Position numbers and translations under genes: made by a program. Positions 63,652 to 64,000 of a DNA stretch of 64,000 bases are shown here, piece by piece. This DNA comes from Zobellia roscoffensis (lineage in GTDB: Bacteria; Bacteroidota; Bacteroidia; Flavobacteriales; Flavobacteriaceae), in contig NZ_JADDXT010000002.1 in assembly GCF_015330165.1 (NCBI RefSeq), positions 3,189,646 through 3,253,645 of the forward strand. Reading direction: 5' to 3'. The notes under the pieces were generated by a model. That model made no database searches, was not told where the DNA came from, and worked only from the letters and a program-made list of their open reading frames with translations. Numbering within the stretch: the first letter of the stretch is position 1; every line of letters starts with the position of its first letter.

Positions 63652-64000
63652 TTAAGCGGGTATATTCTCCGCTTTCTCTCTTCTTTTCCAGTTACGGTGC
63701 TGCGCTATTGCTTTGATAAAAGCTTCTGGCTTACCGTTCACAAATAGAGCGTCGTCATCTGAAATATCCATAACCGCTGTACTTTTTAAAAACTCTTCTG
63801 CTTCTCCATCTACAGCAATGGCCTTACAATGTTTATAGGCTTCGTTAACGAATTTGGTAAATTTGGCCTGTGCCATTAGGGTTTCAATAGATTTTTTTCC
63901 TCCAGGAATGTAGACCGCATCAAAAAGGACACTTTCCGTAGTTGCTATAGCTGCATCTACTTTATGGTCCTTATCCTTATCACATTTCACCGTTCCTCCA
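63652..64000 (-). CDS. katE: Catalase (KatE/HPII type), C-terminal part, cut by the window edge
   Basis: Partial. The 116 visible codons are open to the window edge, and the GTG at 63990 is an internal Val. The segment matches the DJ-1/PfpI-like C-terminal domain of large monofunctional catalases: ATTESVLFDAVYIPGGKKSIETL, VNEAYKHCKAIAVDGEAEEFL and PEAFIKAIAQHRNWKR. The heme-binding catalytic domain would lie further right, outside the window. Hydrogen peroxide detoxification; its closeness to the haloperoxidase-like gene, which uses peroxide, may be coincidental. The symbol is given for the type. Confidence 0.75.
   Translation of the reverse strand, partial: GGTVKCDKDKDHKVDAAIATTESVLFDAVYIPGGKKSIETLMAQAKFTKFVNEAYKHCKAIAVDGEAEEFLKSTAVMDISDDDALFVNGKPEAFIKAIAQHRNWKRREKAENIPA

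Overview
The window looks like a chromosomal piece of a marine, alga-associated member of the Flavobacteriaceae (Bacteroidota). The evidence is a SusC/SusD pair beside a hybrid two-component sensor, many lipoprotein and sulfatase genes, a type IX secretion C-terminal domain, A-rich start regions and TAnnTTTG-type -7 boxes. A Zobellia- or Maribacter-like host is inference. No rRNA, tRNA, CRISPR array, integrase or transposase gene was recognised.

Region 1 (0.2-22 kb): uracil phosphoribosyltransferase (upp), then a complete polysaccharide utilisation locus (PUL). A hybrid two-component regulator and one sulfatase lie on the minus strand. On the plus strand are SusC, SusD, a sulfatase, a clan GH-D-like (GH27/GH36-type) glycosidase, an SGNH hydrolase, a sulfatase, a GH30-type glycosidase and a sulfatase with a PA14-like tail. 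Four sulfatases, an esterase-like protein and two glycosidases point to a sulfated, probably galactose-containing algal glycan. A 9-bp inverted repeat lies between the sensor and susC.

Region 2 (21.7-31.3 kb): a 57-residue membrane protein, small membrane or lipoprotein genes, an alpha/beta hydrolase with a TPR tail, a beta-helix lipoprotein and a 1371-residue lipoprotein carrying eight 282-bp tandem repeats. A RidA-family gene follows.

Region 3 (31.3-42.6 kb): an accessory, cassette-like region. It starts with a putative L,D-transpeptidase-like toxin next to a lipoprotein. Ten minus-strand, mostly single-gene units follow, separated by hairpin-rich spacers. Two repeat families recur. R1 is a roughly 95-bp three-hairpin element seen three times, one copy of which can be compared with an apparently empty site. 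R2 is a hairpin placed just after the stop codon of several genes. Two genes are flanked by direct repeats of about 230-400 bp.

Region 4 (42.8-54.9 kb): a membrane adenylate/guanylate cyclase, an ECF sigma factor with an overlapping membrane partner, a TolB-like/TPR/AraC regulator and a five-gene operon (beta-barrel protein, DUF4386, serine hydrolase, amidohydrolase, NAD(P)-binding protein). A shared motif lies upstream of both the regulator and the operon. Housekeeping and stress genes follow (DUF808, a small membrane protein, SYLF protein, response regulator).

Region 5 (55-62 kb): two convergent operons that appear to share a LacI-type operator, GTGTNCGNACAC. One encodes a DUF1080 lipoprotein and a Gfo/Idh/MocA oxidoreductase. 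The other encodes the LacI regulator and a T9SS-exported vanadium-haloperoxidase/PAP2-family enzyme. The window ends with a basic coiled-coil protein, a DUF3891 protein, a small conserved protein and the C-terminal part of a KatE-type catalase.
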